Source: Sulfurimonas sp. HSL3-1 (GTDB lineage Bacteria; Campylobacterota; Campylobacteria; Campylobacterales; Sulfurimonadaceae). Taken from it: DNA of 64,000 nt. The notes below the pieces were generated by a model. It did not search any database, was not told where the DNA came from, and saw only the letters and a list, made by a program, of their open reading frames with translations. The stretch lies in the NCBI RefSeq assembly GCF_039645995.1, contig NZ_CP147920.1, positions 1,922,001-1,986,000 on the forward strand, given 5' to 3'. Positions 16,536 through 25,506 of the stretch are shown in pieces; positions within the stretch are counted from its first letter, which is position 1; each line of letters begins with the position of its first letter. The position numbers and the translations under genes are program-made.

Positions 16536-17738
16536 ATGAAACAGATCGTTTTCACGACGATTATCGCACTCCTGCTGGGCACCGCGGCTGCGAACGCAAC
16601 CCAATTCTATGTTGACGGCAAGGGCCAGGTCTTTACCGAACCGGCCGAGGACAGAACGGCACTGGAAACGGACACACCGGTTTTTGCCAAATCATCCAAG
16701 CTCGAGTTCAGCGGCCTGCACTATCTCGGCTACACCTATGAAGACAAAAAAGCCCTTCCCGAGGACAACCTCGAAGAGCTGCAAACGGGGAACTTCGAAT
16801 TCAGACGGAACTACATCCAGGTCAAAGCCTTCTTCTTCGACGATCCGAAAAGCTACCTCCGCGTTACCCTTGACACAACCTATGACGCGACCAACAGCTC
16901 GACCGGCGGTTATGCAAACATGTACGTCAAGTACGCCTACATCTACCTCAACAACATCCTGCCTTATACGGGTGTCGAATTCGGTATGGCGCACCGCCCC
17001 TGGATCGACTACGAAGAGCACAACGGCTGGTGGTATCGCTCTATCTCCAAAACCATGGTGGAATCGGCACAGGCAGCCGACCTGACCAACTCTGCGGATG
17101 CCGGGATCAACTTCAAGACAAAACTGCCCTATTTCACTTCTGAAATCGGTCTGTTCAACGGTGAAGGCTACCACGGGACACAGGGCAACAACGACAAGAT
17201 CGGTACGGGGAACTCCATTGAATGGCGCCTGACGGCTGCCGCGCTCGGAGACGGCGATGTCAAACGCAAGGCGACCAAGAACACCTATCTGGATCTTTCA
17301 TTCTTCGGCCAGTACAATATGCTCAACGACGGCAACGAAATGAACGGGACGGCGCAAACCTATGCGTTCTACGGCTTCCACACCGTCTACAATATGCCCT
17401 CACTCCTGCTCTCCGCGCAGTACGTTATCGCGGAGAACAACAATGACACGACCTATAAGAAGAGCGGTTCAGGCTTCTCTGTAAACGGAACGTACCGCTT
17501 CGGCGACGCCTACGAGTTCGAAGTGCTGGCCCGTTACGACAACTGGACGGCAAAGATGGACAACAATCCGGACCTGAACACCGAGAACTACATCTACGGT
17601 GCGGCATGGAGACAGAACAAAAACCTCAAATGGCTCCTGACCGGCGAGACCTATGTTGCCAACGACAAGAAAAACTATGCCGGCAGCTATACCCAGGACT
17701 TCACCGCTGCTATGCTGACGGCGGAAGTCAGCTGGTAA
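16536..17738 (+). CDS. Outer-membrane porin, Pho-regulated (first)
   Basis: This 400-residue protein has a signal peptide (MKQIVFTTIIALLLGTAAANA), a short periplasmic leader (about 22-50), then alternating aromatic/hydrophilic strands typical of a 16-strand barrel, ending in the C-terminal aromatic signal EVSW. It resembles Campylobacterota porins of the OprO/P or carbohydrate-porin kind but I cannot set the exact family. The Pho-type promoter and its place after pstS suggest phosphate or organophosphate passage (inference). AAGAGGA precedes the ATG. Confidence 0.8.
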   Translation: MKQIVFTTIIALLLGTAAANATQFYVDGKGQVFTEPAEDRTALETDTPVFAKSSKLEFSGLHYLGYTYEDKKALPEDNLEELQTGNFEFRRNYIQVKAFFFDDPKSYLRVTLDTTYDATNSSTGGYANMYVKYAYIYLNNILPYTGVEFGMAHRPWIDYEEHNGWWYRSISKTMVESAQAADLTNSADAGINFKTKLPYFTSEIGLFNGEGYHGTQGNNDKIGTGNSIEWRLTAAALGDGDVKRKATKNTYLDLSFFGQYNMLNDGNEMNGTAQTYAFYGFHTVYNMPSLLLSAQYVIAENNNDTTYKKSGSGFSVNGTYRFGDAYEFEVLARYDNWTAKMDNNPDLNTENYIYGAAWRQNKNLKWLLTGETYVANDKKNYAGSYTQDFTAAMLTAEVSW

Positions 17739-17929
17739 ATCCCGGCATCGGGCGGGCTCTGCACGCCCGATAACATCTCCCCTGAAGACAGAACGACTCC
17801 GGAACGCTTTTGAGCTCTACGAACGGCTCACGCAGCGGCCATCTCCCCTCTTTTCCTGAAGCTCTATCTCACACTCCATCGCCATCAAAACAGAAGACGC
17901 AACATTGACAACATTTTTATTACAGTTAC

Positions 17930-17961
17930 GTAACCCTTTTGTAATCTTTTGCCTCTACAAT
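17930..17961 (+). promoter_or_regulatory. Pho-type promoter of the second porin
   Basis: GTAAC (17930-17934), GTAAT (17941-17945) at an 11-bp step, then TACAAT (17956-17961) at +15. The -10 overlaps an upstream in-frame ATG at 17960, which cannot then be the translation start. Confidence 0.77.
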
Positions 17962-17992
17962 GCCGCCACCTATTTTGAGGAGTAACCCAATC

Positions 17993-19348
17993 ATGAAAAG
18001 CACATTGATTTCATCCTTGGCTGTTGTCACTTTGAGCACAGCTGCCCATGCGACAAGCACGACACTCTATACCGACCCGAGCACCGGCCAGGTCTTTACC
18101 CAAGAGGGCGAAAACCGCGTCAAAATGGGAGAGTTCATCCCTGCACAAAGCGCGAACGCCGACAATCATACGGCAGCGCTGCAGGGCCCGACCGTCGAGA
18201 ACGGCGATTCGCCGGAGTTCCTGCTGGGCAAAGAGACGGCGCCGAACATGAAGTTCACGGCGTCGGACAATCCGGACATGTGGCTTAAACTGGGTGTCCG
18301 TATCCAGGGAACCTTCGAGAACTACCAGCGCGACTACGAAGACGCGGCGAAGAGCGACAGCAATAACTGGGACGCCTACCTCCGCCGTACGCGTTTCGAA
18401 GCCGCCGCGGGCTTCGGCAAGCACGTCTCGTTCACGATGGACATCCGCAACGACAAGGCCAACTACCAAGACGACGGCGAGCAGAAGTTCAACGTCGGCG
18501 ACGCCTACCTCAAGATCAGCAAACCATTCGGGACGTCGCTGGTAAACTTCCGTCTCTACCGCGGCAAGATCGACGTGTCGCGTACCGAGACCGTCAAATC
18601 CGCCTACGTGCTGCACTACGACCGTCCGCACGTCGCCGACGAAGCGGCGCAGTACATCACCCACAACCGCCGGGGGACCAATGCGAAAATGTACGGTGAC
18701 TGGAAGAAAAAGATCTCTTACGAAGTCGCCTTCGGGGACGGTGTCTACTCCGGCAAGTTCAAAGACGCGAGCGGCAGCAGCTTCGACGGGGATGATTTCA
18801 ACCAGAAGAGCTTCTTCTACGGCGGGAAAATCGTCCTCTCGCCCTTTGACGGCTGGGAAGAGACCAAGCGTACGGAGACCTACTTCGGCAAAGGCAAACA
18901 CTTTGAAATCGGCGCCGCTTACTGGAACAGCCCCGGGATCGAGTATGCCGACGGCAATGTCTCACAGACCATCGACCACGAGCTGATCAACCTCGAAATG
19001 TCGGCGCACTACAAAGGCGCCTTTGTGCAGGCGGAGTGGTTCCGGTTCGACGGTGTCGTCAAGAACTGGAGCGAGGCCGAGACCGGCAAATCCAGCGGCT
19101 GGTACGTGACCGGAGAGTACGTCATCGAAGCCCTGAATTACCTCGCACCTTTTGTCCGCTACGAAAACTGGGACAAGTACGACGGGAAAGGGGACTGGAA
19201 ACTCGAATCGAAAATGGCAGGGGTCAACTGGTACCTCAGAGGCAACTCGACCAAAGTCGGTCTCGTCTTCCAGGAAGACACCTACGGAAAAGATCTCGGC
19301 GACTACACCGATACGCGCTTCAAGCTGACGACGCAGTGGTTCTTCTAA
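17993..19348 (+). CDS. Outer-membrane porin of the OprO/OprP (phosphate-selective porin) type
   Basis: This 451-residue protein has a signal peptide (MKSTLISSLAVVTLSTAAHA). Its opening (YTDPSTGQVFTQEGENR) mirrors that of the preceding porin, and the barrel contains WLKLGVRIQGTFENY, YLRRTRFEAAAGF and a C-terminal TTQWFF, all in keeping with the phosphate-selective porin O/P family. I use the ATG at 17993 with GAGGAG 10 bases upstream. Together with the first porin it would admit phosphate for PstS. The two share only the N-terminal leader and general barrel pattern, so they are not a recent duplicate pair. Confidence 0.82.
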   Translation: MKSTLISSLAVVTLSTAAHATSTTLYTDPSTGQVFTQEGENRVKMGEFIPAQSANADNHTAALQGPTVENGDSPEFLLGKETAPNMKFTASDNPDMWLKLGVRIQGTFENYQRDYEDAAKSDSNNWDAYLRRTRFEAAAGFGKHVSFTMDIRNDKANYQDDGEQKFNVGDAYLKISKPFGTSLVNFRLYRGKIDVSRTETVKSAYVLHYDRPHVADEAAQYITHNRRGTNAKMYGDWKKKISYEVAFGDGVYSGKFKDASGSSFDGDDFNQKSFFYGGKIVLSPFDGWEETKRTETYFGKGKHFEIGAAYWNSPGIEYADGNVSQTIDHELINLEMSAHYKGAFVQAEWFRFDGVVKNWSEAETGKSSGWYVTGEYVIEALNYLAPFVRYENWDKYDGKGDWKLESKMAGVNWYLRGNSTKVGLVFQEDTYGKDLGDYTDTRFKLTTQWFF

Positions 19349-19373
19349 GAACCGCCGCCCCCTCCTCTACACC

Positions 19374-20123
19374 TCAATCCTCGATGTAATACCCGATACC
19401 CGAAGCGTTCTGGATAATGTCCGTGGGCAGCTTGTTGCGCAGACGCCAGACCAGGGTACGCACGCTGTTCTCCGTCGCCCCCTTCTCCTCCCAGACGTAG
19501 TTGATCGCCTGGTCGAAACTCACCACCAGCCCCAGCTGGGCCACAAGCAGCCGCATGAAAGCGTTCTCTTTTTTGGTCAGCTTGATCTTCTTGCCCTGGT
19601 AAAAGGTCTCGCAGACGCTGATGTCGAGGTAGTAGTCTTCCCCGAAAGGGACAATAGGCTTGTCGGAGAGCTTTTTGTTATAGAGCAGCTTCTCGAGGTT
19701 GAGTTTGTCGTTCTTCAACCCCTCGAAGTTCTCTTCGCGCTCCTTTTCGACATGGAACTTGTACATTGCCATCTGGATCGTCGCATGCAGCGACTCCGGG
19801 TCGAAAGGTTTGACGATATAACCGTACGGCTCGGTCTGTTTCGCCTCGTCGATGATGTCGGCATCGGAGTGGGCGGTGAGGTAGATGAAAGGGAGGCAGT
19901 GCCTCTCACGGATATACTTTGCCAGTTCGATACCGTCGGCATCTTCCTGCAGGCTGATATCGACGAGGACGATATCGGGCTCATAGACCTTGATCTTATT
20001 GGGTGCCTGGATCGAAGAATCTACTGTGGCAGCGACTTCATATCCCTGGTTTTCCAAAGCGATCTGCAGGTTCATCGCTGTAACGGGATCGTCCTCGACG
20101 ATCATGACTTTGTAACTTTCCAT
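19374..20123 (-). CDS. Response regulator with winged-helix output
   Basis: This 249-residue protein has a receiver domain (acidic E10-D11-D12, phospho-acceptor D55 in IVLVDISLQ, K-P-F near residue 108), a coiled linker (about 120-150), and a Trans_Reg_C-type domain (about 160-248). The receiver's VDISLQEDADGIELA is of the sort common in regulators partnered with hybrid kinases. It lies 143 bp from the hybrid kinase and on the same strand, downstream of it. No Pho-type boxes precede it, so it is probably outside the phosphate regulon. Confidence 0.85.
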   Translation of the reverse strand: MESYKVMIVEDDPVTAMNLQIALENQGYEVAATVDSSIQAPNKIKVYEPDIVLVDISLQEDADGIELAKYIRERHCLPFIYLTAHSDADIIDEAKQTEPYGYIVKPFDPESLHATIQMAMYKFHVEKEREENFEGLKNDKLNLEKLLYNKKLSDKPIVPFGEDYYLDISVCETFYQGKKIKLTKKENAFMRLLVAQLGLVVSFDQAINYVWEEKGATENSVRTLVWRLRNKLPTDIIQNASGIGYYIED

Positions 20124-20266
20124 CCCAACCCTTAAACAATCTCGATAATGCCCCTCAAAAAGTGCATTAAAAATAATTATAGTGAAAAAGGACTTTATTA
20201 CAAAGTTATCATAGAAGTGTCACATAAAACAAAATTCACCAAATAATGAAAATGTTTCGAAACGAA

Positions 20267-22906
20267 TCAGCTTCCCTCCCCGATGAAGGCATTAAAGCAG
20301 CCGCGCATCGATCCGAGCATCCCCGTATAATCCAATGCCGTGTTGCCGGCGCGCGCCTCCCACTCCATTTTTTCGGCCAGCTTGGTCATGCTGTCGAAAC
20401 GGAAATTGCTGCTGGAACCCTTGATCGAATGGGCGAGCAGCGTCACCTGTTTGAGATCTTCCGCGTCAATGGCCGCCTTGAGCTCCTCAAAACTGCTCTG
20501 CATCTTTTCGCGGTAGACGCCCAGCAGCATCTGCAGCTGCGCTTCGGTGACCTGCAGGATCTCGCGCAGCTCCTCATGCTCGGGGAGTACCGTCTCCGGG
20601 GCCGTCTCCTCGGCAGCGGCATCTTCCGCGCGGGGGATGAAGCGCTCGAGCGAACTGATCAGCGTGGCCATCCGGATCGGCTTGCCGAGAAAATCGTCGT
20701 AGATGCGCCGCTGTTCGATCCCCCCGAGCACGTTTGCCGTCAGGGCGATGATGGGCAGATGCTGCCGCCCCTCCCGGTTTTCGATGTGCCGCATCGCCTG
20801 GACCGCATCCCGTCCGTTCATGACGGGCATCTGTTCATCCATCAGTACAAGGTCATAATGTTCCGTCCGCATCCGTTTGAGCGCTTCCGCCCCGTTGCCG
20901 ACGATCTCGTAACTGACACCGAGGTTACCCAGCAGCGTGCCGATCAGTTCCTGGTTCGCTTCGTTGTCCTCCGCGACGAGCAGGTGGGCGTTGAAACGCA
21001 CCCCGGCAGTATCCGCCCTCGGCTCCGGCTCCGTATCCCCCATTAGCGCCGTCTCGATCACCTCCTGGAGTTTTGAGCAGTACAGGGGCATGACGAGCGG
21101 CGTCACGCCGCTGATGTTCTCATAGGTGTCGTAGGGCGCATCCATCAGCGCCACCTTGGGCGACCCCTCCGCCAAGAGCGCCTTACGTTGCGCCTCCCCA
21201 ACACAGTGCTCCGAGAAAAAGAGCAGATCGTAACTGCCGTCAAGCACTTCCACCGATTTGATTTTCACGCCGAAGCTCTGCAGGTAGCGCACCAGGGAGG
21301 CCGCCATCGTATCAAACTTCTGTTCGGGGCAGTAGAGGGCGAGCCGGTGCTTGCGGATACACTCAAGGTCCGTCAGCAGCGGCCGGGTCTCATCCCCCAC
21401 GATGACGGGAAGGGTAAAGGTGAACGTGCTCCCGATCCCGGGGTGCGAATGCAGCGTGATCTCCCCGCCCATATGCCGCACAAGCTGGGCACTGATGGAG
21501 AGCCCGAGGCCCGTTCCCCCCGCTCCGGGAAGATCCTCGTTCCTGGCCTGGGAAAAGGGGTCGAAAATGTACTGCTGGTCCTTGGCCGCGATCCCGATGC
21601 CCGTATCGATGACGCTGATGCTGATCCGTCCCTCGGTGTAGAAGGCCTCGACGGTGATTTCGCCCCCCGGCGGGGTGAACTTGATGGCGTTGCTGAGCAG
21701 GTTCGAGATCACCTGCTGGATCCGCAGCGGGTCGGCGATCAGCTCGTAGGGGATGCGCGGATCGATAAAGCTTGTGAGGGTCAGATGCTGCTGGTTGACG
21801 CTGGGCACGAAGAGCTCCAGGGTGTGGCTGATGGTGCTGTGCAGGTTGAAAGGGGCCGGCTCGACGGTAAATTCGCCGCTGCGCAGTTTGGAGAAGTCGA
21901 GGATGTCGTTAATGATGCTCAGCAGGTTCTCGCCGCTGCTGTAGATGATGTCAAGGTAGCGGCGGTCCTTGACCGTCTGCGCCTCGTCCTTGAGCAGGGC
22001 GACAAAGCCCAGGATGGCGTTGAGCGGCGTTCGGATCTCGTGGGACATGTTGGAGAGAAAATACTCCTTCGCCTCTCCCGCCGCGATCGCCTCCTCCTTG
22101 GCCACAACAAGGTCGGTCACCTCGTAGCTGATCGCCATGTACTCCGTCACTGCACTGTGGGTATCGGTGATGGGGACGACCGTCGTATCGATATAGAAGG
22201 TGTGTTCATCCTTCGCCCTTCCCTTGATCGTCCCTTTGAACACCCCCTCTTCGCCGATGGCCGCCGCGAGGCGGTTGAAAAAGTTCCCCGGCATGTCGGG
22301 GTGGTAGAGCAACGTATGAGGACTGCCGACCAGCTCCTCCTGACTGTAGCCGCAGATACGGGTCAGTTTCGCATTGGCATAGGTAATCGTCCCCTGCGCG
22401 TCGGTCTTGGCGACGATGGCGCTCTCGTCGATGGCGCGCCGGTACTCTTCGAGCAGTTTGACGTTGCGCTCGATCTCCCGCTCTTTCTGGTAGATCGTCT
22501 CGGTATAGCGCTTGAGCACCCCGGAGAAGTTCAGGTCGAAGACGTAGCTGATCTCGTCGTAGACCTCCTGGGAGTTCACCCCGAGCTCGTAGGAGATGTC
22601 CACCATCGCCCGGCGGAAATGGCTGCAGAGCATAAAGAGTTCGTCGGAGGTCACCTCGTTGTCTTTGAGGTATTCGAGCAGTTCCGCCATGACCGGGCAG
22701 TCGCCGATCTGCATCTCGCCCCGGATGACCATCTCGAAATAGTCGTAGACCCCCGAGGCGTACTGGCGAATAAAAAAGTCGGTTTCGATCCCATGGCGCT
22801 TCAGCACCGATTCGGCTGTCTCGTAGGAGACCCAGCGCTGCAGAATCGTCGCCTTGGCCTCCTTGAAACGGTCAATGACACGTCGAAGCTGCGGAACGGA
22901 CGGCAT
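20267..22906 (-). CDS. Hybrid sensor histidine kinase with PAS, receiver and Hpt domains
   Basis: This 879-residue cytoplasmic-looking protein has an all-helical N-terminal domain of unknown type (about 1-145), a PAS domain (about 152-270), HisKA with H289 in FLSNMSHEIRTPLNA, HATPase (about 400-520), a degenerate receiver-like stretch, a full receiver with DLVLMDEQMPVMNG (near 690-700), and a C-terminal Hpt with LLAHSIKGSSSNF (near 830). No membrane helix is visible. It is a complete internal phosphorelay. The winged-helix regulator just downstream is the likely target (inference). The signal is unknown. Confidence 0.88.
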   Translation of the reverse strand: MPSVPQLRRVIDRFKEAKATILQRWVSYETAESVLKRHGIETDFFIRQYASGVYDYFEMVIRGEMQIGDCPVMAELLEYLKDNEVTSDELFMLCSHFRRAMVDISYELGVNSQEVYDEISYVFDLNFSGVLKRYTETIYQKEREIERNVKLLEEYRRAIDESAIVAKTDAQGTITYANAKLTRICGYSQEELVGSPHTLLYHPDMPGNFFNRLAAAIGEEGVFKGTIKGRAKDEHTFYIDTTVVPITDTHSAVTEYMAISYEVTDLVVAKEEAIAAGEAKEYFLSNMSHEIRTPLNAILGFVALLKDEAQTVKDRRYLDIIYSSGENLLSIINDILDFSKLRSGEFTVEPAPFNLHSTISHTLELFVPSVNQQHLTLTSFIDPRIPYELIADPLRIQQVISNLLSNAIKFTPPGGEITVEAFYTEGRISISVIDTGIGIAAKDQQYIFDPFSQARNEDLPGAGGTGLGLSISAQLVRHMGGEITLHSHPGIGSTFTFTLPVIVGDETRPLLTDLECIRKHRLALYCPEQKFDTMAASLVRYLQSFGVKIKSVEVLDGSYDLLFFSEHCVGEAQRKALLAEGSPKVALMDAPYDTYENISGVTPLVMPLYCSKLQEVIETALMGDTEPEPRADTAGVRFNAHLLVAEDNEANQELIGTLLGNLGVSYEIVGNGAEALKRMRTEHYDLVLMDEQMPVMNGRDAVQAMRHIENREGRQHLPIIALTANVLGGIEQRRIYDDFLGKPIRMATLISSLERFIPRAEDAAAEETAPETVLPEHEELREILQVTEAQLQMLLGVYREKMQSSFEELKAAIDAEDLKQVTLLAHSIKGSSSNFRFDSMTKLAEKMEWEARAGNTALDYTGMLGSMRGCFNAFIGEGS

Positions 22907-22971
22907 GCGCTCCTCCTGCGATGTTTAAATGAAAAAAATCGATTTTAGCATATGGAAGGAAACGGTCAAGC

Positions 22972-23796
22972 CTAGGGGAGCACCCAGGCAAATACGCCGA
23001 CGGCCAGCAGGGCGAGCTGCCCCAGCGCGATCCCCGCGGTACCGATGATATTTCCGGTTTGGCAGCTGGTGCACTGTTTGTATTTTTTCGCCTCGTATTC
23101 GGCATAGAAAAAGTAGGCGATGATCAGCACGAAGATCAGCCCGAGGGCGGCCATGTCCGCCACGGCGATCGTCTGTATCGTTGCCGCTTCAGCCATGAAC
23201 GGTGCGATGAAGCTGAGCAGGACGCCCAGCATCACGAGACGGTAGGCTTTCTTGATGTAATCGCGCACGAATACCGTCGGGCAGCTGCCGCTCGTCTGTC
23301 CGGGCATCCGACTCTCTTTGACAAGTCCCTGATCCAGATAGGCGTCGATCTGCTGCCGGACCGCCTTGGGGACGCGGTCGACGAAGGTACTGCCGAAGGC
23401 GTAGTCGAGCTGGTGCTGGAAGGTCCGTGCCAACGCCCCCTCCACGTCACGCGAATGCATCGCTCCCGTCTCATCCTCGTAGATGACCGTGAGGGAGGTG
23501 TAGCGCTCCACTTCCGCCGTAAAGTCGTAATAGGTCGAACGCTCCACCGCGGCCGCTTTCCCCTGCTCTTTGAGGAAACGGGCATTGATGTAGGGGGTGT
23601 ACTCGCCCTCCTCTTTGAGGACGATGACGTTGTACTGGATGCCGATCTGGATGGCGGAGAGGGCATCGAGGCCGTTGGCCTCCATCGTGTCGGTCATATC
23701 TGCGATAATGTCTTTGAGGGTCTCGTTGAAAAAACGGACATTACCGGAAATAAGACGTATGCGCGGGTCGGGGTATTTAAGCAGAGGTTGAATCAT
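22972..23796 (-). CDS. Membrane-anchored peptide-deformylase-like pseudoenzyme
   Basis: Residues 1-150 of this 274-residue protein follow the peptide deformylase fold. All three signature motifs are changed: GxGLAAxQ is LDALSAIQ (43-50), EGCLS is ERSTY (85-89, metal Cys to Ser), and HExDH is HQLDY (128-132, catalytic Glu to Gln and metal His to Tyr). After residue 180 there are three hydrophobic segments (about 186-203, 212-231, 250-272) and a CTSC pair (242-245), which are foreign to deformylases. Deformylation activity is therefore unlikely. What it does instead, possibly nascent-chain or membrane sensing, is open. Confidence 0.75.
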   Translation of the reverse strand: MIQPLLKYPDPRIRLISGNVRFFNETLKDIIADMTDTMEANGLDALSAIQIGIQYNVIVLKEEGEYTPYINARFLKEQGKAAAVERSTYYDFTAEVERYTSLTVIYEDETGAMHSRDVEGALARTFQHQLDYAFGSTFVDRVPKAVRQQIDAYLDQGLVKESRMPGQTSGSCPTVFVRDYIKKAYRLVMLGVLLSFIAPFMAEAATIQTIAVADMAALGLIFVLIIAYFFYAEYEAKKYKQCTSCQTGNIIGTAGIALGQLALLAVGVFAWVLP

Positions 23797-23853
23797 TGAT
23801 GGGTTCTTTAAAGTGGTTCAGTTGGTGACGTGACGGCCCGAGGGCCGCAGGTG

Positions 23854-24018
23854 TTATCCGTGGCTTTTACGGACGACGATGATCATCTTGATGTTGATGA
23901 TCACAAAGCGGATGAACTGCCAGATTTTGCACGTACGCATCATCCGGGCGAAACGGCCCGGGATCATTGAGGTGTTAAACTTGTCGTTCAGCGCGAAATT
24001 TACTTCTTCTTGTCTCAT
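23854..24018 (-). CDS. Small basic membrane-proximal protein (54 residues) downstream of the SQR-like gene
   Basis: An ATG at 24018 opens a 54-codon frame ending at 23854, preceded by a strong AAAGGAGGA at good spacing. The N-terminal half is polar (MRQEEVNFALNDKFN), the second half a hydrophobic, Lys/Arg-studded helix (IWQFIRFVIINIKMIIVV). It starts 18 bp after the stop of the SQR-like flavoprotein and should be co-transcribed. No family is recognised. A membrane tether or small subunit for the flavoprotein is a guess. Confidence 0.7.
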   Translation of the reverse strand: MRQEEVNFALNDKFNTSMIPGRFARMMRTCKIWQFIRFVIINIKMIIVVRKSHG

Positions 24019-24036
24019 ATCTATGTTCCTCCTTTC

Positions 24037-25506
24037 TTATTCCGGAATCAGCGTCCAGCCCGGCTTGAGCTTCGCTTTGTAGATAAAGAGGTAGTGCAGG
24101 ATATGCTTGATCCAGTGTCCTGCCAGACCGATCTCACCGAAGGTATAGTCCGTATCGCGGCCCGTACCCGGGTACTTGTCGAAGTCCGGAACGACCGGGT
24201 AGACGGTCATTGCCGCCGCCTGGCCATTGAGCCACCCTTTACCGGCAGACGCGACACAGGCCGCGCCCATTTCCGCCATGGAGGCTTCGTGCAGATGCGC
24301 GTTCTCGCCGCGCGTCATCAGGTCGACGACGGAGTGCGCGACGGCCTTGCCCATAATACCCGAAGGCATACCCGTCCGCGGCGGTGTCGGGTTGATCACC
24401 GTGCCGTTGGGCGATTTCATCGGTTTGGAGATGATATGCGGCGGCGCAAACGCAATACCGGCGGCGAACATGTTCTTGTACGTCGGGTTCTGGTAGGTAC
24501 GCGGCCAGTCGCTCGCTTTCCACTCTTCATACGGTTTCGGCGTGTAATCCGCGTCAACCTTCATGAAGCCGTTCGGTGCGAAGACCGTATCAGTGATCTC
24601 TTCGCCCGCTTTGTTGTAGGCTTTGAGACCGACACCCGCAAACGGCGGGATCAGCATCGCGAAGTCGAAATTCTCTTCGCCGGTGGAACCGTCAAGCAGT
24701 TCGTAGCCGACTTTGCCTTTTTCAACGTTGTTGACATGCGCACCGATCACATAATCGACGCCGCGTTCGGCAAAGAGAGACTCGGTAAAGATACGGGAGC
24801 TGACGACGTAGCCGCCGACTTTCATATGCAGACCGCCCATACCGAAGTCGCCGAGGAACGATTCATTGGAGATCCACTTGATCTCTACGTTGTCGCGGAT
24901 CCCCGCCTTGCGCGCTTCGTGTTCGATGTTGAAGATATATTCGAACGCCGCCCCCTGGCAGGTACACATACCGTGCCCGGTCCCGACGAGGATCTTCTGC
25001 TTTTCGCCCGCTTTCGCTTTTTCAAAGATCTTGTTCAGTTCTTCGCTCGCGTGTACGGCGTGATCGGCGGTACAGACGGAAACGGTGTTCTCACCGATCT
25101 CGCTGCCCTCGCCCAGACCCGGAGTCGCACCGAAGTTCAGTTTCGGCCCCGTGGCGTTTACCAGATAGTCAAAAGTGACATCCTCATTCTCGCCGGCTTT
25201 ATCCTGGCCGGTATACTCAATTGTCACAAAAGGCTTGTCCGAATTCGCATCCCCCTCGGGATTGATTGAGACCGCTTTCGCTTGTTTATAGGTGATACCT
25301 GCTTTCGCATACACCGGTGCCAGATCGAAAGTGACATCATCCTTTGTCATCTCACCGACACCTACCCAGATGTTCGACGGAATCCAGTTCCATTTGGAAT
25401 TCGGTGTCACAACGACGACTTCATGCTCTTTACCCAACCACTTTGCGGCGAATGTTGCCGCCGTATGGCCGGCAACACCGCCGCCGAGTACGACTAATCT
25501 TGCCAT
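24037..25506 (-). CDS. Sulfide:quinone oxidoreductase family flavoprotein
   Basis: SQR-type enzymes oxidise sulfide and pass electrons to quinone at the membrane. This 489-residue protein has an N-terminal FAD Rossmann motif GGGVAGHTAA (8-17), Cys at 145, 181, 183 and 417 as candidate redox cysteines, a second FAD segment near NMFAAGIAF (345-353), and an amphipathic C-terminus (KHILHYLFIYKAKLKPGW) suited to membrane contact. No signal peptide is present. SQR subtype is not assigned. It is divergent from the periplasmic protein/DUF3373/Tat-flavoprotein genes, which look functionally linked. Confidence 0.82.
   Translation of the reverse strand: MARLVVLGGGVAGHTAATFAAKWLGKEHEVVVVTPNSKWNWIPSNIWVGVGEMTKDDVTFDLAPVYAKAGITYKQAKAVSINPEGDANSDKPFVTIEYTGQDKAGENEDVTFDYLVNATGPKLNFGATPGLGEGSEIGENTVSVCTADHAVHASEELNKIFEKAKAGEKQKILVGTGHGMCTCQGAAFEYIFNIEHEARKAGIRDNVEIKWISNESFLGDFGMGGLHMKVGGYVVSSRIFTESLFAERGVDYVIGAHVNNVEKGKVGYELLDGSTGEENFDFAMLIPPFAGVGLKAYNKAGEEITDTVFAPNGFMKVDADYTPKPYEEWKASDWPRTYQNPTYKNMFAAGIAFAPPHIISKPMKSPNGTVINPTPPRTGMPSGIMGKAVAHSVVDLMTRGENAHLHEASMAEMGAACVASAGKGWLNGQAAAMTVYPVVPDFDKYPGTGRDTDYTFGEIGLAGHWIKHILHYLFIYKAKLKPGWTLIPE

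Noticed and set aside
20124-20266. Pho-type boxes before the response regulator at 19374-20123
   Set aside because: GTAAT and a TATAAT are present, but the 11-bp second box is missing and the distance to the -10 is 20, not 15.
21188-22948. 586-codon plus-strand frame opposite the hybrid kinase
   Set aside because: The minus strand encodes an unmistakable multi-domain kinase; this frame has no recognisable domain.
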